NCBI RefSeq assembly: GCF_024679095.1
Contig: NC_066516.1
Location: 21,442,535-21,506,534 of the forward strand
Origin: Eriocheir sinensis
Taxonomy: Eukaryota > Arthropoda > Malacostraca > Decapoda > Varunidae
Direction: 5' to 3'
Length of the DNA: 64,000 nt
This document shows positions 1 to 13,963 of this stretch, in pieces (within the stretch, counting starts at the first letter, position 1; each line of letters starts with the position of its first letter). Under the pieces are notes generated by a model. That model made no database searches, was not told the DNA's origin, and saw nothing but the letters and a program-made list of their open reading frames with translations. Made by a program: the position numbers and the translations under genes.

Positions 1-115
1 GGAGAGAGGGAGGACAAGCGGGCAGGAAGGAAGTCCAGCTGCCTCATCCCCGCAACGCTCAGGCACGGACGAGGGAGGAAGGGAGGGAGGAAGGTCTTGT
101 TGGTCTCGCTACCCT

Positions 116-316
116 GACCCTTTCCTCTCCTTCCTTCGCCTCCCTTCCCTTCCCTCATCTCACTCCCTCTCCTTCTCCCTTCGCCTCCCCACACCCCCTC
201 TTCTTTCTTCACCTCCCTCCCTTCCCCCATCCCACGCCTCTCCTTCTCCCTTCGCCTCCCCCCTTTCCTCTCTTTCTCCCTTCGCCTCCCTTCCCTCATC
301 CCACGCCTCCCTTTCC
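116..316. repeat. pyrimidine repeat block
   Basis: The phrase CTCCTTCTCCCTTCGCCTCC recurs near 169, 240 and 272 with CATCCCACGCCTC spacers. Otherwise 1-540 shows no gene. Confidence 0.6.
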
Positions 317-558
317 TCAGTTCTGTAGTTTTTATCGCCATTAAGTGTGACGCCTGAGCATTAATTACAGTGTTTGCGCCGCGGCTCCATCGTTCATTAT
401 GTTAAGTACGGACCATTTTTTAGGGGGTCGATGTCTTAACTACACCGCTGCTCCTCGATTTCCTGCACTATGAAACCCTAAACTTGAGAGGTTAATTATA
501 CTCATTTACACCGTACCCTCAAGACTCATTACGTTAATCACATCGTAGCCTTGTGTCG

Positions 559-756
559 GGAGGGTGCTGGGTGCTGGGGGAGGGGTGGGGGAAGGGGTAC
601 CAGGGAGGGGAGTAGGGGAAGGGGGTAAGGGAAGGGGCACCAGGGAGGGGGTAGGGGAAGGGTTACCAGGGAGGGGGGTGGGGGAAGGGGTACTAGGGAG
701 GGGGGTGGGGGAAGGGGTACCAGGGATGGGGTGGGGGAGGGGCTGCAGGGAGGAAG
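559..756. repeat. G-rich minisatellite, ~27-bp unit
   Basis: Repeats of GGGGAAGGGGTACCAGGGAG followed by GGGGGTG, about six degenerate copies. Multiple G-runs make the plus strand G-quadruplex prone. Confidence 0.8.
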
Positions 757-1721
757 GGGAGAAGAAGTACAGCACCCGCAGCATCAGGAAATGTTAAGCA
801 TCGGGGACAAATCACGGAGTCAAGGCGCAGATTGAGGGTGACGAAACACGGTAATACACGTCACAAGACCTCGTTCCCGGGGCGCCGAGCGAACTGAAGG
901 TCCTGCCAGTTAGGCTTTTTACGTCAGGGCGCCGCGCGGGAGCCTAGCGAAGGTCAACGCGCCAGCAGGGAAGACGACGACCTGTGCGCCTCACTTCCGC
1001 CCTAAAAACACAACCTAAATGCGCTGCGAAAAACTGGACGCCCCGGAAAGCCTGAGTGACCTCCACCCAGCCGAACCTGAGCAGACGTGACGAGACACTA
1101 TGCAGCAGAACAGCGGTAGGCGAGGACGAGACGGAGCGGCGCCGGCAGGTGAGGGCAGCAGGGACATCATGGCGGTGAGGGGTTGGATATAAGACAGGCT
1201 GGTGCAAGTTGATGATGAGAAGGTGTGGAGGGTGAAGGGTGTTACAAGGGCAGGGGGGAGGGGGCGTGGTGTCTGGATGAGCTGATACTCTAACAAGGCG
1301 AAGAATAAGGGAGTGAGAAGCAGCCAGCTGAGGCCAATAAATACATCAGAGCCTCCTCCTCCTCCTCCTCCTCCTCCTGCTGCTCCTCCTCCTCCTCCCC
1401 CTTCTCCTCCTGCTCCTCGTCGCCTCTTCTGAATCCTCGCAATTAATTCAGGAGTGAGACGCACCGGGAGAGCGAGGTCGAGCTCGACACTCAATAGATT
1501 CAAGGACACGGAATATACTTTAAGAGGATTAAGTTTACCCGGACGGAGAGGTCGACGCCACCAAGCCCGGCCAGACTTTACACTTCTCACTCTACACGAG
1601 CATGAACATGTTAAATTTATATATGTGTAATGGGAGATGATGTATAATTATCTGTATATTTATTGACTTATTTACTTCAACATATCGTCGTCGAGGTCAT
1701 TGATGTAGTTAACGGACTTAC

Positions 1722-1792
1722 ACCGATGTGATCGCCGTTGGCCCCCGCCGTCTGCACACAAGGCTGCCGGATCCCGTCCTTCCGTGCGGCGG
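1722..1792 (-). CDS. candidate small internal exon
   Basis: 71 nt between AATTCATTTACAG (acceptor) and ATCGGT/GTAAGTCC (donor) on the minus strand. In the frame open beyond both ends it reads AARKDGIRQPCVQTAGANG then DHIG. All three frames are open because the segment is short and GC-rich, so coding status rests mainly on the splice sites. No family recognised. Confidence 0.3.
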
Positions 1793-2510
1793 CTGTAAAT
1801 GAATTTGTCTCAGTTTTATCGCCAGAAAAATAGGCCACAAAGGTGCACGGACAGCAAACTTTGGCGAGAGAGAAACTCAGGAAGAGCCGAGGCACCGCCA
1901 AGGCTCCGCCGCGACACACTCCCGCCGCCGCGCGGTCTTCACACTAACCTGGTTATGCACGCCTTTGATATTCCCTTCAAGTTTTCACCTTGTGCCCGGC
2001 CCTTAAAACACTCAACGAAAAAAGATAAATAAAAAAGGTGGAGAAAAGACAAACAAAAAGGTGGTTCAATCCTGGTCTCGCGGTCCCCCCGCCCCAACCC
2101 CCCCACGCCCCCGCTGATTAATGGTCCTTGCGGCTGACACAAAACCACAACAAAGAAAGCGTCGGTGAGACACTGCCTTGTCGCAACAGAAGATGCAAAA
2201 AGATGCGAGGTAAAAATGAAGGACAGACGTTGATTATGCAATTACCGAGTAAAGGCATAGGTCCTGCGCGTCATTTGCAGAGGAAGTAAGACATAAACAA
2301 CGCCTCCCAGGGCTGAGGGGGAGAACAAGGAAGACGAGGAGGGACGAGACAACACAGGTGAGCCTGGCGCGTGGGCGGCGGCGGCGGCACCAGACCACGG
2401 AAGAAAAGGTGTCTGAACTTTTTGTCTGGCGGCGCTGCGATTAGTCTGATGGGGAAGGGTTCATGTGTGAGTCATGAGGCAGCCCATCAAACACCTTTCT
2501 AACGCTCCAG

Positions 2511-2741
2511 ATTGTTCTGCCGCCAAGAACAGCGCGCGGGCTTGGGACACTACTTAGCTAAAGATGGGACTTCCTTCACCGCCGCCAAGGACACCCGGAG
2601 CAACGGATATTATGAGGAAGACAAGGGCGCTCCGGCCACGTTTCTTCAGCGCCTGCGGGGTGCCTGGCGAAGACTGATTAGTCCAGGAAGCCGGGAAGAC
2701 GTGCGGGAATATATAGGTCAAGGTTCGAGGCACGGAATGAG
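2511..2741 (+). CDS. candidate internal exon, unknown protein
   Basis: 231 nt open in one frame between CTAACGCTCCAG (acceptor) and ATGAG/GTAAGTATG (a near-perfect donor). One nucleotide precedes the first codon and two follow the last, so the exon length is a multiple of three. The product contains GHYLAKDGTSFTAAKDTRS, NGYYEEDKGAPATFLQRL and SREDVREYIGQGSRHGM, and composition looks protein-like rather than repeat-derived. I do not recognise the family. The putative branch site is close to the acceptor, and no neighbouring plus-strand exon was found. Confidence 0.4.
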
Positions 2742-2868
2742 GTAAGTATGACACGGCGAGAAAACAAGACCAAGACATCCATTGGATTCGCTCTCCGTCC
2801 ATGACTTTTTGGCACACATGAGCAGCGGTCCGCCTCAACGCCTCAGTGCTCCCTCCGAGGCGACTCAC

Positions 2869-3035
2869 AGGCAGACTACAAGACGTGGCCAGCATGTCTT
2901 GAGGGGCGAGGCAAGGCGGCCTGCATCCTGTACACGACGCGGGAAAACTATTCTAGGCATCGGCGTCCCACGGGGCAGAAGGTCATGTGACGCTTGCTGT
3001 TTGACGATGTCCGGGGCGTCGCCGGCACACCGAAG
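2869..3035 (-). CDS. candidate internal exon, weak acceptor
   Basis: 167 nt on the minus strand, from GAGGTCAG/CTTCGG to TGCCT/GTGAGTCG. The frame reads LRCAGDAPDIVKQQASHDLL, PRGTPMPRIVFPRRVQ and ends ...TCWPRLVVC. The donor is good but the acceptor has no pyrimidine tract. It may belong with the minus-strand candidates at 1722 and 5238; the phases can be made compatible but that is not informative. Confidence 0.22.
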
Positions 3036-3694
3036 CTGACCTCCCACTCAAGGGCGCCGCTTGAGGGTTCGGGGTGGGTGGTGGTCGGGGCTTAGGGGGA
3101 ACAGGTGGAAGGGGAGTGGAGCCTCGCGCTGTAAAAAGGAGCATAACAAGGATAACCACACAAGGACTGCAGCCTCGCCATTTCCCGCTTACCCCAGACC
3201 CTTCACGTGAATATACCAACTTTTTTCTACGAAGCATAATTGTGATGCATGCCTTCGAACTTCACGACATTTATCTAAGCTGGTGACGGAGCTAATATTA
3301 TGCATTTAAGTGGTGGCCGCATCGCAATCAACCCCCTGCTAACACCGCCCACCTGCAGGCACGCATCAGTATAGTCATCAGTCGGTGCAAGAAGTCAGTA
3401 AACGAGTAATCAATTATTATTATAAGCAATTAGTATCAGCCAGACACTTGTAATGGTGATGAACGGCGCCGCTGCAGCCTTGCCGTGGGTGATCCCCCTC
3501 ATTGTAGCAAAATATAAAGAAGTCACTAATGTTTCTGAACACTTATCCATGCGAGTCACGAACACGGATTCTCAAAGGCAATGGACGCATGCATGAACAA
3601 CATTTGAGTGAGTGTTTAATGAAGATACACTTGCCCTCCTTATATAGCTCATTAAATGCACTTTCCGACCTATTAACTAGAGGTAAAAAAAAAC

Positions 3695-3698
<4 letters not shown>

Positions 3699-3750
<52 letters not shown>
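3699..3750. repeat. (TC)n
   Basis: Pure TC, 52 bp. The surrounding 3040-3690 stretch is unique and I see no gene in it. Confidence 0.95.
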
Positions 3751-3756
<6 letters not shown>

Positions 3757-4442
3757 TTAAATTCGCGATACTTCTTCCTCTGTTCCTCTCTCCCTTCCCT
3801 CCCGCAACCCTTACCTACGACCAGGGAGGGGGTGAGGGGCACACGTAGGGAGTGAGGGGGGGAGAGGGGAGGGGGGCAAGGGAGCTGGCAGAGGCATTAC
3901 ACGCACATCAGATAAATAATTCACAACCTTACACCATCAATCTCCTCTCCCCTTTTGCTTTCCTTATCCCCCTTTGTATCTGACTGACTAACCCACTTCC
4001 TTGATTAAAAAATGAATGAGAGAGAGACGCAGGTGGCCGAGGTGTTGGACAAGGCGGGGGTGGAGATCGAGGGTCCGTCTGTCTGTTCGTCCGTCCTTCA
4101 GCTCCTTCACAAGTGTGCCGCGTTTGACAAGTGTTGCGAACGAGAAGTCAGTGTGTCGAGGTGAGGTGAGGTGAGCACAGGTGTTGCATGGCGAGGGGAA
4201 GGGGGGGGTGAGGTGGGGGCTAAGATGCTTCCTCAAGGCTGCCAGAACGTGTGTGTGTATGTGGGGGTGGGGGGGAGCTGGGGGGGGGGGGTAAGAGGGT
4301 CGGTCATGAAGCTCCGGGCGGCACACAAGGGCGGACGGCGTGAAGAGTGACCAATCCGCGGCGGCCTCACAAACACAGCTCCGAGGAGGACGAGTATTTA
4401 CAGCCGCGAGCAGGAAGATGCCTTGCACGGTGTTTATCTAGC

Positions 4443-4770
<328 letters not shown>

Positions 4771-5126
4771 TTCTAATCCACCCCTTCCTTTCTCAGTCTT
4801 CCTCTGTTCTTTTCTTTACCCTCCTTCCTTACTTCTTTCCCCTATCGCCTCTCTATCGTAAGCTCCCCTTGTTTCCTTTCTAACCCTTCTTTTTCCCTAT
4901 TTTCCTTTTCCAACCCATTCCCTCCTTCCTCTGCCTATCTCACTTACCCATCTCTTTCCTTACCCTTCTACCTTCCTTTCCTTCGTCATTACCTCCCTGT
5001 TCCTCTCCTAACCCTTCCCTTCCTCCCTATCTCACCATCTCCATCACCATCTATCTCCGCACCCCCCTTTACCATTTCTCTTTACCCATATATGTCGCAC
5101 CCCTCTCAGCCTCACCCTATACCTAC

Positions 5127-5216
5127 TACCTTCCTCCCCCTTCTTCCCCCTACCCTTCCATCTCCCTCCCCCTTCTTCCCCCTACCCTTTCATCTCCCTC
5201 CCCCTTCTTCCCCCTT
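5127..5216. repeat. ~36-bp pyrimidine minisatellite
   Basis: Three copies of CTCCCTCCCCCTTCTTCCCC CTACCCTTCCAT, next to the candidate exon at 5238. Confidence 0.7.
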
Positions 5217-5237
5217 TCTGACCTCACCCTCACATAC

Positions 5238-5399
5238 CTAAAGGGGTGACTTTGGCCGCACCTTCGCCGCCCTCCGCCCCTCCCTACGCCCACGCGGTTG
5301 TACCTCAGGGATGCCTCTCCTCGGGGGGGCGTGAGGGCGGACGCGACGGCGGCGGCGGCGTCCACGTCATCGCCTCGTTGGGGTATCTTGTTTGAGACG
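5238..5399 (-). CDS. candidate internal exon, unknown protein
   Basis: 162 nt on the minus strand between AAAAATTATAG (acceptor) and CCTTTAG/GTATGTGAG (donor). It is open with symmetric phases (one nt first, two nt last). It reads VSNKIPQRGDDVDAAAAVAS, ALTPPRGEASLRYNRVGV and ends GGGRRRCGQSHPF. The GC-rich third positions contrast with the repetitive flanks. The Ala run comes from a GCC repeat. No domain recognised. Confidence 0.38.
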
Positions 5400-5941
5400 C
5401 TATAATTTTTGTGTCCACATGAAGATAGATTAAATGCGAGATTGTGAGGGAGACGTGCCGGCGCTGACGTGGCTGACGGAGAGGAAATCAGCGTGTCGGC
5501 ATGTGCGGATGTGCGAGGGAGGGAGTGGATGAGGGAGACGTCAGGGGTGTAGTGTGGGTGGGGGGAGGGGAGGAGAGGGTGCACGGTGGGATGGTGACGG
5601 GGAGAAAGGTTAGGGGAGAATAGAGATTTGGGTTGACTGGGACATGAGGAGACGAAAAAAATGACAATGAAGTGAAGGGAAGATGGGAGGAAGGAAAACG
5701 AGAAGCAGGAAATGAAGCAGGGCAGCATAAAGAGAAAGGGAGAGGAAAATTAAAGCTGAGCGAGGGATGGTTGATGAATAAACCTAAGCGGGGGATGATT
5801 AATGAAGAGGAAGGCAGGAGAAAGAGGCGACAGAGTTAGAGAAGTGACGGAAAAGTACCTGAGAGAAACGCATTGAGACGGAAAAGTTAGAAATGGTTCC
5901 GGAAAAGATAAAAAAAGGACAGTACGAAAGAGAACAGGTGG

Positions 5942-6289
<348 letters not shown>

Positions 6290-6368
6290 GAAATTTGGGA
6301 TGACTAAGGAAATGTAGGGACATGGAAAGGAAATTACTGTTGAGGGATAACAATTGCCCTTACAAGAC

Positions 6369-6565
6369 GAAACATTGCCCCCCCACCCACGCACCGACGA
6401 ACCTACATACACACTCACTCACCCACGCACTCATCCACCCAAACAAACACACAGACACACACTCACACCACAGACGAGACAGAGAGACAAGATCACCACA
6501 CACCCACACCCATCCACCCACGCACCCCACCCCCACACACACCACAGACGAGAGAGACAAGATTA

Positions 6566-6625
<60 letters not shown>

Positions 6626-6720
6626 CACAGACGAGACGAGACAATATAACAATTACCCCCCCAACCCACCCACCCACGCACTCAACCACCCACCCAAACA
6701 AACAATTACGCAGCACAGAC
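6369..6720. repeat. cryptic CA-rich array
   Basis: Irregular ACAC/CACCCA/CATCCA sequence, with pure AC at 6570-6618. The phrase CACCACAGACGAGA(GA)GACA recurs three times (around 6466, 6541 and 6623), giving a ~75-bp higher period. Confidence 0.8.
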
Positions 6721-6924
6721 GATACCGAGACAAGATTACCAGCGCGACATCACGACACCCCACTCGCTATCTCCTCCACTTGTTGCCAGTCCCCTTGACC
6801 TTCCACCGCCACGCACACACACATACACGGAACTTCCTTATAAAAGTATCACTACGGCCGATAAGGGAAGTGACACCTGGCGACTTCCCACGAGGACGAC
6901 TTTTGGGTGTAATTAAGGTATACA

Positions 6925-6985
6925 CAGGTGGAGTTAGGAGCATATGGTACAGCTGCGCGTGGCCTCAGTGTTCTTAATTTAGGTA
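6925..6985 (-). mobile_element. 3' fragment of the second SINE family
   Basis: Plus-strand AGTTAGGAGCATATGGTACA followed by GCTGCGCGTGGCCT matches the SINE tail at 51065-51110 (AGTTGGGGGCATACGCCACA, GCTGCGCGTGGTCG). Only about 60 bp are recognisable, so this is a truncated relic. Confidence 0.5.
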
Positions 6986-7089
6986 CACGGCAAAAATAAT
7001 GAAGGGAAAAATGAAAGAAAAAGCTGACAGAGGAAAGATAATAAAGATAGAGATAGATCGATACAGATAGAAGTGGATAGATAGAGGTC

Positions 7090-7160
<71 letters not shown>
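7090..7160. repeat. (AC)n
   Basis: Pure AC array, followed by ~40 bp of decayed ACAAAC repeats. Confidence 0.9.
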
Positions 7161-7163
<3 letters not shown>

Positions 7164-7493
7164 CATAAACACAAACACAAGCACATACACACATCAAGCC
7201 AAACATACACCGTCTCCCGCCCTCCCTCCTTCCTTCCTGCCTGACTGCTGCCTCTTCCTCCTCCTCCTCCTCCTCCCCCCCGGACACACACACACAGGTA
7301 ATATAGGCCAGGTGGAGGAGGTGTGTTTGCCGCCTCGCCTCGCCAAGACTGTAGGGCAATGGGTCACAATGTAGGGCGCGCCGGAGGAGAGAAAGTATAG
7401 GACAGTGGGTAGACTAGCCCCCCCTCTCCCCCCTCCTCCTCGTCCTCCTCCTCCTCTTCTGCCGCAAACGAGAGAAATTTCATGGAGCGGCGA

Positions 7494-7620
<127 letters not shown>

Positions 7621-8059
7621 AAGATAGATAGATAGATAGATAGACACATATATAGAGAGAGAGTGCGTACCGACAATATTAGAAACAGATACAGACATAC
7701 AGATAAACAGCAACGTACAGACGCTAATAAACGTAAAGAAAGAGGCAGCGAGACAGACTGACGTAAATGCAGACAAACAGAGATCAACACTATACGATGA
7801 AAAAAAAAACAATAACCAACAAGGACACAGATATACTCTTAACTCAAAATAGAATGACAGACAGATATAGACATGAAGCCCGTTACAGACCTAATACATA
7901 CAAATTAGTATATACACACAGAGTACAAAAAAAAATAATAGAGCAGACAGGACCATGCAGAAACAGAAGACAAACAGACATGAAGCAAATATAGAAACAG
8001 GAAACAAAGCGAACTGTGAGACACGATTAGAGAAAGAGATAGAGAACAAGCGAACCAAC

Positions 8060-8344
<285 letters not shown>

Positions 8345-8547
8345 GATAAACACAGAGAGCTGGATAAATAGATATAGATAGAGAGAGGCTTAATTAAACA
8401 GGAAATAATATGAAAAACGATTAAGATTGAGATAGAGAGGGGGAAGATAAGAGACGAGACAGAAACAGATGAACGAAGAGATAAGGAGGGAGAACTAAAA
8501 ACAAACTTATTCATAAACTAGGAAGCTGAGAAACAAATACAAATATC

Positions 8548-8880
8548 GACATAAAGAAAAAGAGAAAATGAAGAAAGAAAGACTACACACAGAACTACAC
8601 AGAAAAAGAAAAAGAGAAAATTAAGAAAGAAAGACTACACAGAGAACTACACAGAAAGAGAAAAAGAGAAAATGAAGAAAGAAAGACTACACACAGAACT
8701 ACACAGAAAGAGAAAAAGAGAAAATGAAGAAAGAAAGACTACACACAGAACTACACAGAAAGAGAAAAAGAGAAAATGAAGAAAGAAAGACTACACACAG
8801 AACTACACAGAAAGAGAAAAAGAGAAAATGAAGAAAGAAAGACTACACACAGAACTACACAGAAAGAGAAAAAGAGAAAA
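8548..8880. repeat. 52-bp minisatellite, ~6 copies
   Basis: GACTACAC recurs at 8581, 8633, 8685, 8737, 8789 and 8841, an exact 52-bp period. The unit is purine-rich (GAAAGAAAGACTACACACAG, AACTACACAGAAAG, AGAAAAAGAGAAAATGAA). Copies are nearly identical, so the array is recent. Confidence 0.95.
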
Positions 8881-8961
8881 TAAATGAATGAGGAAAGAAA
8901 GAGGAAGACGATACTGATCTCACATACAAATATCAACAAAAAGAAAGAGAAAGATACAGAG

Positions 8962-9159
8962 CAGTGCTGCCAGATTGTCGTACTCACTCTTATATTTCCC
9001 GATTTCGTGCCCCAAAACTGTCCCCTCCACCCGGATAGCTAGATTCATTTATAGCCATCGTTGAAATGGTGAATTACTGATCTGTTTATTTTCTTGCAGT
9101 AGTTGTGGGTCAGAAGCCGAAAAATACGATGCTTGGAGTACGATAATCTGGCAACGCTG
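8962..9159. mobile_element. hAT-type MITE, copy 1
   Basis: 198 bp with terminal inverted repeats (CAGTGCTGCCAGATTGTCGT at the start; AGTACGATAATCTGGCAACG then CTG at the end). It is flanked by a perfect 8-bp duplication, ATACAGAG, at 8954-8961 and 9160-9167. The CAGNG terminus, 8-bp duplication and nTnnnnAn pattern are hallmarks of the hAT superfamily. No transposase is encoded, so it is non-autonomous. Confidence 0.85.
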
Positions 9160-9948
9160 ATACAGAGACACAGATGCATGCAGAAATTGGGACAAACCGA
9201 TACAACACATACATACGATACATAGGCAGGCTGATATACACGCTAGGACAAACAAACCTTTAGAGAAACACACACACACACACACACACACAGACCGCCA
9301 GCACTCCATCCCCACCAAAAAAAAGGTAAAGTGGCACATCAGAAAATGCAGACGGGTCGCGGGACAGACAGACAGACAGACGCACCAAAGAAAGGAAGAA
9401 AGTAACTGGCTCACCGGGAGACGGATGTGTGGGAGAGATTTTATTCACAAAGGAAAGAAAGAGAGAGAAAAACTAAATGGCGTCGGAGGCACAAAAAAAA
9501 AGGAGTTAAGAAGAGGAAGTTGTCATTAGGAAACTGGTGTAAGGAAAAAAAGAATAGGAAGATATAAGAGGACAAGAAAGGAAGACGAAGATGAACTGTC
9601 GTAAAAAAATAAAGAGGAAAAACAGAATGCGACAGAGACAAAGGAAGTGTTAAAAGAATCCGTCATCATCATCATCATCAACATCAGAAGAAGAAGATTT
9701 ACGAAAGAGAAAGAAAAAAAAAGGAAAAAAAAAGAAAAATAGGAGGAGAAAAAGAGGAAAAAAGAAAAAGATAAACACGTATATCAGCACCAGGGGAAGA
9801 CGAGAAGATGCGTACATAAGAAAAAAAAGAAAAAAACGTAAAAAAGAAAAAAAAAAAAGATGCAGACTGAATGAAGAGGACGCGAAGCAAGAAATGGTAA
9901 ATGATGATCACCGAGAAGACAGACAGACAGACAGACAGACAAAAAGAC

Positions 9949-10000
<52 letters not shown>

Positions 10001-10200
10001 TAAAAGGGGACAACACCAACATTACCGTGACTGATTAGGAGGAGGAAGAGGAGGAGGAGGAGGAGGAGGAGGAGGATGGAAAATGGGGAAAGCGTTGTGG
10101 AAATATAGGACAGGGAAGGGAAAGTTTTGGGGGGCTGACCACGTGACCTCCAGGGGTGAAGGGTTAAGGGTGGGCAGCGGGCATGGAGGTGAGGGTCAAG

Positions 10201-10380
<180 letters not shown>

Positions 10381-10535
10381 TCAATAAACACGTGGGTGAG
10401 CAGTGCAATAAAGCCTCAAGCCTTACCTGGGCAGCGGAACAAAAGGTGAATCTGGTTGTAGTACTTAATTAAACACAGGTAGATAGTCCCTCCACACACT
10501 CGCCCACTCACCTGTAGAGCGAAATGCATAAAGCT

Positions 10536-11134
10536 TGAATACATCGAACGTTAGTCGTTATTCACTGTTTATTTCTAAAAGCGTCCCTAACGTTGGTTGG
10601 TTACTATTTATATCAAGGTCGTTTCTATGAGTTTCTATAAGCATATCGATCATTCGTGTTAATTCTCTATTGAAATTATGTTCCCTTCTGTGTCATTCTA
10701 AAGGCATATCAAACGTTGGTCTAAGTTCGCTTTTTAAGTCATGATCCTCTATATGTATTTCTGAAGGCTTATGGAACGCTGGTCTAATTCACTTAAACTT
10801 ATTTATATCTCATTCCCTTCTAAGTATTTGTAAAAGAGCATATCGAACATTAATTTAACTACGCTACTGCAATCATGTTCCCTTTTGTGTATTTCTGAAA
10901 GCATATCGAGGTTGGTCAAAAATCCCTCTTAAAATCATGCTTCTTTCTATGTATTTCTAAAGGCATATCGATGGCTGGTATTAGTTAACTGTTTACGATC
11001 ATGCTTCCTTCTGTGTATTTCTGAAAGAGGTAAAGAGAAGGAGCAAGGAGGTCCAGGTATTAGTTCACTGTTTTGAATCATACTTCCTTCTGTGTATTTC
11101 TGAAAGAGGTAAAGAGAAGGAGCAAGGAGGTCCA
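10536..11134. repeat. degenerate ~62-bp satellite
   Basis: Nine copies of a unit containing TTCCCTTCTGTGTATTTCTG, AAAGCATATCGAACGTTGGT and a variable TTAAATCATG part. Starts of the GTATTTCT motif are spaced about 60-69 bp apart. The last two units (10979-11056 and 11057-11134) are nearly identical 78-bp copies with a new end (AAAGAGGTAAAGAGAAGGAG), i.e. a recent duplication at the edge of an old array. Confidence 0.85.
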
Positions 11135-11269
11135 GGTCTGCGCCGGGGCATCAAGGAGCAAACAGATACACAAGGAAAGACTCGCAAAAACAAAGCCTCC
11201 GAGAGCAAACGAGTCTCGCGCATTTCCTTTCCCAGCGAATATTTCACGTTCCCGAGGTGAGCTTGTGCG

Positions 11270-11970
11270 TCCAGGGCCAAGCCTCTCCTTCCTCCTCTAC
11301 CTCCTCCTACTCCTCCTCCTCTGTGCTCTCCTCCGTGCAACCTCCCCCCCAAAACACCCACCTCCCACACACACCCACACACACACATGAACACCCACAC
11401 CCACGCTCTCTACTCCCTTCTCCCCCCTCCTCCTCCACCACCTCCAACATCCCCCTAAATCCATGGTGGCTCAGCTTCACCCCCCACCTCCCCCGCCTCC
11501 CCACCTCTCCTCCCTCCCCCCCACCCCCCTTCCAGCATTACCAAACACGCCGCCCACGTAAGCTTCCGTCCCTCCTCCCCTCTCCTCCCCCCTCTCTCCC
11601 TCCCACGCAATCCCTCCCAGTCATCTCACGGCTTTCCTATCATCTCCATTCTTCCTCCCTATATGTAGAGCATCCATCCCCTGCCTTCCCTTTGCCGCTC
11701 CCCCCCCCCCCTCCCCCTATTGTCTCTACTTTCCATTCCCCACACACTCCTTCCTTCACTCCTACACGAATCCTCTCATCCTCCCAGCTCTCCCCATTTC
11801 CTATTCTTTCATCTACTCCTCCTTTCCAACTCCACACCAGCAATTTCTCCTCTCCCTTCAAATTTCTCTTCTTCACCTCACGTCATAGCTTTCCCCCTCC
11901 CCTCCACTCCCCTCCTCCTCCTCCTCCTCCCCTCCTCTATTCTCCCTCCACTACTCTACATTTTCCCTTA
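11270..11970. repeat. pyrimidine (CCT/TCC) tract
   Basis: About 700 bp that are almost purely C/T/A on the plus strand with a weak CTCCT period. No stable unit. The long P/S/L frames here are compositional. Confidence 0.7.
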
Positions 11971-12417
11971 TGTCTTTCTACCTGACAAATACAGACATAT
12001 ACAAATATACACACGCAGACACCCAGGCATACATACATACGTAGACAGACGGATATTATAGAAAAGCAGACATATACAGACACAGACAGACGTACATACA
12101 GACAGACAGACTCCCTCCAGGCTCCAGACCGTAATAATGTGTTCCAAGCAGCACCTTGCAAACTTTTAATGACTCGCAAACTCCATCACGTTCCCTGATT
12201 AACACACGAACCGCTGCTCTTCCTCCTCCTCTTCTTCCTACTCCTCCTTCTCCTCCTCCTCCTCCTCCTCTTCTTCTCCTCCCAGCAGTCACGACAATGA
12301 ATGATTCGTCTCCTGATTAATTTCTGGAACGCGGACGATTGGAGGAGACTTTTGGAGTACACGATTTGTTGGGTTTCTTTTATTAATATATTTTCTTTAC
12401 TTCAGCAATCTTGTTCC

Positions 12418-12690
12418 TCTTCTTCTTAGGTATTTGTTATGAGTCCTCCTCCCTCTCCTCAGCCCCTCCGTCTCCATCCTCTTCCCTCCCTCTCAACACC
12501 TTCTTCTCCCTCCTCATATCTCCCTCTTCCTCCTCTTCCTTCCCTTGTTCCTCATTTTCACAGGTATTTGTTATGAGTCTTCTTCCCTCTCAGCCCCTCC
12601 CTCTCCCTCCTTTTTACTCCCTCTTCCCCTTCTTCCCTTCCTCCTCCTCCTCTCCACTCCCTCTCCCTCCTTCTCCCTCCTGCACTGTAT
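12418..12690. repeat. ~135-bp tandem duplication in pyrimidine DNA
   Basis: AGGTATTTGTTATGAGTCYT followed by CYTCCCTCTC and CAGCCCCTC occurs at 12428 and again at 12562. Confidence 0.7.
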
Positions 12691-12968
12691 TATTAAAAGT
12701 CCTGAGCTAATGTTGAAGGCAAGGCAGGATTTAACTTCATTACCACATATGTTGCCTTAAGAAAAACGTAATGAATAAGTGAAATTGTTACGTAATTCAC
12801 AGGTAAGACACATTGAATAGGACACATTACAGGTTCTCTTCTCCTCCAGATACATGTTATTAAACTCCGTGGACTAGAAAATAAAGGAAGAGAAAAGTTA
12901 TGCCTTCAACGAAAAAATTACTTCGGCTCAAATTAAAATTCCTATTCAGTGGAGAATATCTGGGGCAG

Positions 12969-12973
<5 letters not shown>

Positions 12974-13052
<79 letters not shown>

Positions 13053-13291
13053 CTCCTTCCTTCCTTCCTTTGATTTTCTTTTAATTTCGTTATCTTTCAC
13101 ATTCCTTCTTATCGATCATCTCTTTCGCTTTCACTGTCCTCCTCCCCCCCCCCCTCTCTCTCTCTCATCATCTTTATATCCTTCCTCCCTTGTTATTCCC
13201 TCCCTGTCATGCTCCTCTAACCTTCTCCGACCTCCACTTCCTCATCATCACTCCACTCTCCACTACATTTTTCCTTCCTACGAGTCATTTG

Positions 13292-13359
<68 letters not shown>
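12974..13359. repeat. two (TC)n arrays
   Basis: TC at 12974-13047 and 13295-13359, with pyrimidine-rich DNA between. Confidence 0.9.
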
Positions 13360-13362
<3 letters not shown>

Positions 13363-13769
13363 TCCTCGTTCCCCGCCTCCTCTTCCTCGTTCTTCTCTCC
13401 TCCTCGCCTTGCATTTCTTTTACGTCTGTCTGTCATCCATTGTATCTCGTTTCTGTAATTCTGTCCTGCATTTTCTCACTTATCTTTTTCCTTAGTCCGT
13501 TTTCTTCTTGTGGTTGTCTCCTTTTCCTCGTTCTCCTCCTCCTCCTCCTTCTCCTCGTCGTGGTGGTGATGTAAGTGCTGATGTCAAGAGGAGTCAAGGT
13601 CAACCTCCAAGAGTCTTAAGTTCCTGTTCTTGTCTTACTTTATTTTTTTTGCCGCCGTCGTTTTGTTCTCCACATTCTTGGGTTTACTGTTATTCTTCCT
13701 TCTGTTACACTTGTGCTTTTGTTTGTTGCGCCGTGATGTATATTGTTGTCTTTTCTCCCTCCCTTGACA

Positions 13770-13770
<1 letters not shown>

Positions 13771-13851
<81 letters not shown>
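13771..13851. repeat. (GT)n
   Basis: Pure GT array, 81 bp. Confidence 0.95.
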
Positions 13852-13853
<2 letters not shown>

Positions 13854-13963
13854 CCTTTTCTTCCATTTCTTCGTCTCCTCATCTACTAACCTTCCCATCC
13901 CTTCCTTTTCCTCTCCCCTATTTTTTTACCTTCCCTTTCCCTTTGCTTTTCGTTACTTTCCTT

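Noticed and set aside
1015..1590. Minus-strand frame with a hydrophobic segment (FIGLSWLLLTPLFFALLEYQ)
   Set aside because: Runs through a GGA repeat that sets the frame; no splice borders or recognisable domain, so not listed as a gene.
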